A stretch of 64,000 nt of DNA from Streptomyces sp. NBC_01288 (GTDB lineage Bacteria > Actinomycetota > Actinomycetes > Streptomycetales > Streptomycetaceae), in the NCBI RefSeq assembly GCF_035982055.1, contig NZ_CP108427.1, positions 1-64,000 on the forward strand. Direction: 5' to 3'. How positions within the stretch are numbered: position 1 is the stretch's first letter; each line of letters opens with the position of its first letter. Position numbers and translations under genes: made by a program. A model generated the notes under the pieces. That model saw nothing but the letters and a program-made list of their open reading frames with translations, had not been told where the DNA came from and searched no databases. Below, piece after piece: positions 62,434 through 64,000 of the stretch.

Positions 62434-63983
62434 TGCCCCGCACTCCGCAGCTCCTGCACGAGATACTGGACCGGGCCGCCGACCGCGATCCGGAGTCGGC
62501 CGCACTGAGCTCACGCGATCGCGGCCTCACCTACCGGGAACTCGCCACCGCCACCACCGCCATGGCCGCCCGCCTGCGGCGCGAGGGCCTGCGGCGCGGC
62601 GACCGGATCATTGTCACCGCCTCCGACGGCATCGGCATCGCCATCCTGGTCTACGCCGCCTCGCGCGTCGGCGCCGTCTTCAGCGTGCTCCACGAGCAAG
62701 TACGCGGCGGGCCGCTGGAACACGTCCTGCGCGACTGCGAGCCCGCGCTGCTGGTCTCCGACGACCTCGACGCCGGACGGACCGCTGCCGAGCACGGCGT
62801 CCGCTCCCTCGTGCTCGACGAGCTCGTGCGCACGGCACTCGACGCGGCCACTGCCGAGCCTGCTGCCCCCGCCGGCCCGAACGCCCCAGGCGTGGACCCC
62901 GTCAGCCTGATCTACACCTCGGGCACCACCTCCCTGCCCAAGGCCGTGGTCAGCACCCACCAGCAGGTGCTATTCGCGGCCATCGCGATCCAGGAGTGCC
63001 TGGAGTACCGCAGCGACGACGTCGTCTACTGCCCGCTCCCGCTCTCCTTCGACTACGGCCTCTACCAGGTCTACCTCGCGGCCCTCAGTGGCGCCCGACT
63101 CCACTTGGCCACGGTCGCCGAGGTCGGCCCCCCGCTGCTGCGCAGCCTGGAGGAGGCGGGCGCCACCGTCCTGCCCTCCATGCCTTCCGTCTCGGACCGA
63201 CTCGCCTGGCTGCTCAGCCGCAGCAGCGGGGGGCCGAGCCGCCTACGCCTGCTCACCAACACTGGTGCGGCGCTCTCCGAGCCCACCATGACCGCGCTGC
63301 GCGCCGCCCTGCCCCACCTGCGAATCCAGGTGATGTACGGCCTCACCGAGTGCAAGCGCACGGCGATCATGCCCCCCGATGGGGACCTGGACCACCCGGG
63401 CTCCTGCGGGCTGCCGCTGCCAGGCACCGAGGTCTTCATCGTCGACGACGACGGAGACCGGCTGCCCGCGGGAGAGATCGGCCAGATCGTCGTCCGCGGA
63501 CCCAACGTCATGGCCGGGTACTGGCGCCGCCCCGAGCTGACCGACGAGCGCTTCCCGCGCACGGAGAGGCTGTTCCCCGAGCTGCACACCGGCGACTATG
63601 GCTGGCAGGACAAGGACGGCTACCTCTACTTCTCCGGCCGCAGGGACGACCTCTACAAGGAGCGCGGGTTCCGCCTCAGCACCACCGAGGTCGAGGCCGC
63701 CGCGACCCGGGTCGACGGAGTGACCTCTGCCGCCGTACTGCCTCCCGAGGGCAAGCGGACCGCGCTCCTCGCCGTCGTCGCGGACCTCACCGCCGACCAG
63801 GTGAGAGAGGGCATGCGGGACCACATCGAACCCTTCAAGATCCCGCGCCGCTGCGTCCGCCTCGACGCCCTGCCCACCAACGGCAACGGCAAGGTCGACC
63901 GCAAGAAGCTGGCCGCCCTGATCGAACAGGACCCGCCCGCCTCGGTCACCACAGAGGCCCTCCAAGCGCGCCTGGCCCACTGA
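62433..63983 (+). CDS. AMP-dependent acyl/aminoacyl ligase
   Basis: 516 aa from ATG 62433 (TGATG overlap with the preceding stop). An ANL-superfamily adenylating enzyme with LIYTSGTTSLPKAV (A3) near 170, MYGLTECKRTAI (A5) near 300, LHTGDYGWQDKDGYLYFSGR (A7) near 390, RDDLYKERGFRLSTTEVE (A8), and the terminal catalytic lysine in NGNGKVDRKKL (A10). No carrier-protein domain is attached. It resembles the ligases found with BtrK-like and exosortase-associated decarboxylases. It should activate a carboxylic or amino acid and load it on CoA or a carrier protein, probably encoded just beyond the window. Confidence 0.88.
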   Translation: MPRTPQLLHEILDRAADRDPESAALSSRDRGLTYRELATATTAMAARLRREGLRRGDRIIVTASDGIGIAILVYAASRVGAVFSVLHEQVRGGPLEHVLRDCEPALLVSDDLDAGRTAAEHGVRSLVLDELVRTALDAATAEPAAPAGPNAPGVDPVSLIYTSGTTSLPKAVVSTHQQVLFAAIAIQECLEYRSDDVVYCPLPLSFDYGLYQVYLAALSGARLHLATVAEVGPPLLRSLEEAGATVLPSMPSVSDRLAWLLSRSSGGPSRLRLLTNTGAALSEPTMTALRAALPHLRIQVMYGLTECKRTAIMPPDGDLDHPGSCGLPLPGTEVFIVDDDGDRLPAGEIGQIVVRGPNVMAGYWRRPELTDERFPRTERLFPELHTGDYGWQDKDGYLYFSGRRDDLYKERGFRLSTTEVEAAATRVDGVTSAAVLPPEGKRTALLAVVADLTADQVREGMRDHIEPFKIPRRCVRLDALPTNGNGKVDRKKLAALIEQDPPASVTTEALQARLAH

Positions 63984-64000
63984 CCCCCGCACGCCCCACC

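Overview
This window is high-GC actinomycete DNA and almost certainly comes from Streptomyces. It carries two copies of the tap-tpg pair (telomere-associated protein and telomere terminal protein) that linear Streptomyces replicons use to replicate their ends. It also has GTG/TTG starts, NB-ARC/TPR regulators and replication-relaxation remnants. The first 205 bases hold five short hairpins, most with TGC-type loops, followed by a helicase with helicase-associated domains. This looks like the subterminal part of a linear chromosome or plasmid arm, although the true end cannot be proven from the window.

Layout. 1-6.1 kb: hairpin cluster, terminal-type helicase, an unknown gene, a helicase-tail remnant, and a three-gene unit of small membrane protein, sigma factor and unknown protein. 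6.3-10 kb: a membrane micropeptide divergent from a large STAND/TPR protein. 10.6-14.3 kb: tpg1-tap1 and a divergent third Tpg-like gene. 14.3-19.2 kb: a four-gene transposition module with a DDE transposase and two related ATPases, one of them fused to a transposase-type DNA-binding region. 20-23 kb: tpg2 (with a nonsense codon) and tap2. 23.3-24.8 kb: a second membrane protein/sigma/unknown unit. 25.1-31.2 kb: a Tn7-like module, tniQ-tnsA-tnsB-tnsC, whose TnsA appears to lack its catalytic residues. 31.3-40.2 kb: an ATP-dependent DNA ligase gene split by an island of about 8.46 kb. The island carries a tyrosine recombinase, a small XRE-type protein, a second recombinase-like protein with nine zinc ribbons, a small membrane protein, and a CHAT-NB-ARC-TPR (caspase-like, immune-type) gene that is frameshifted.

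40.2-46 kb is a graveyard: a TPR regulator paired with a membrane micropeptide, a second ligase tail, an IS3-family element, and two replication-relaxation remnants. 46.6-48.8 kb encodes a secreted NucA/NucB-type nuclease and a DUF6461 protein. 49.5-54.6 kb is a decayed ISL3 element, then two nearly identical IS5-family copies in inverted orientation around a small two-gene cassette.

54.7 kb to the end is a biosynthetic cluster running off the right edge. It contains an MFS exporter, an EctD-type hydroxylase, a CGNR regulator, a TrmB/LuxR-type regulator, a small unknown protein, a type III PLP decarboxylase, a fusion of holo-ACP synthase with a beta-aminoacyl-CoA ammonia-lyase-like hotdog domain, and an AMP-dependent acyl ligase. 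The last three are spaced or overlapped as one operon. They suggest activation, decarboxylation and ammonia addition or elimination on a carrier-bound amino acid. A 17-bp operator occurs three times, upstream of the exporter and of the CGNR gene, and another motif is shared upstream of ectD and the decarboxylase operon.
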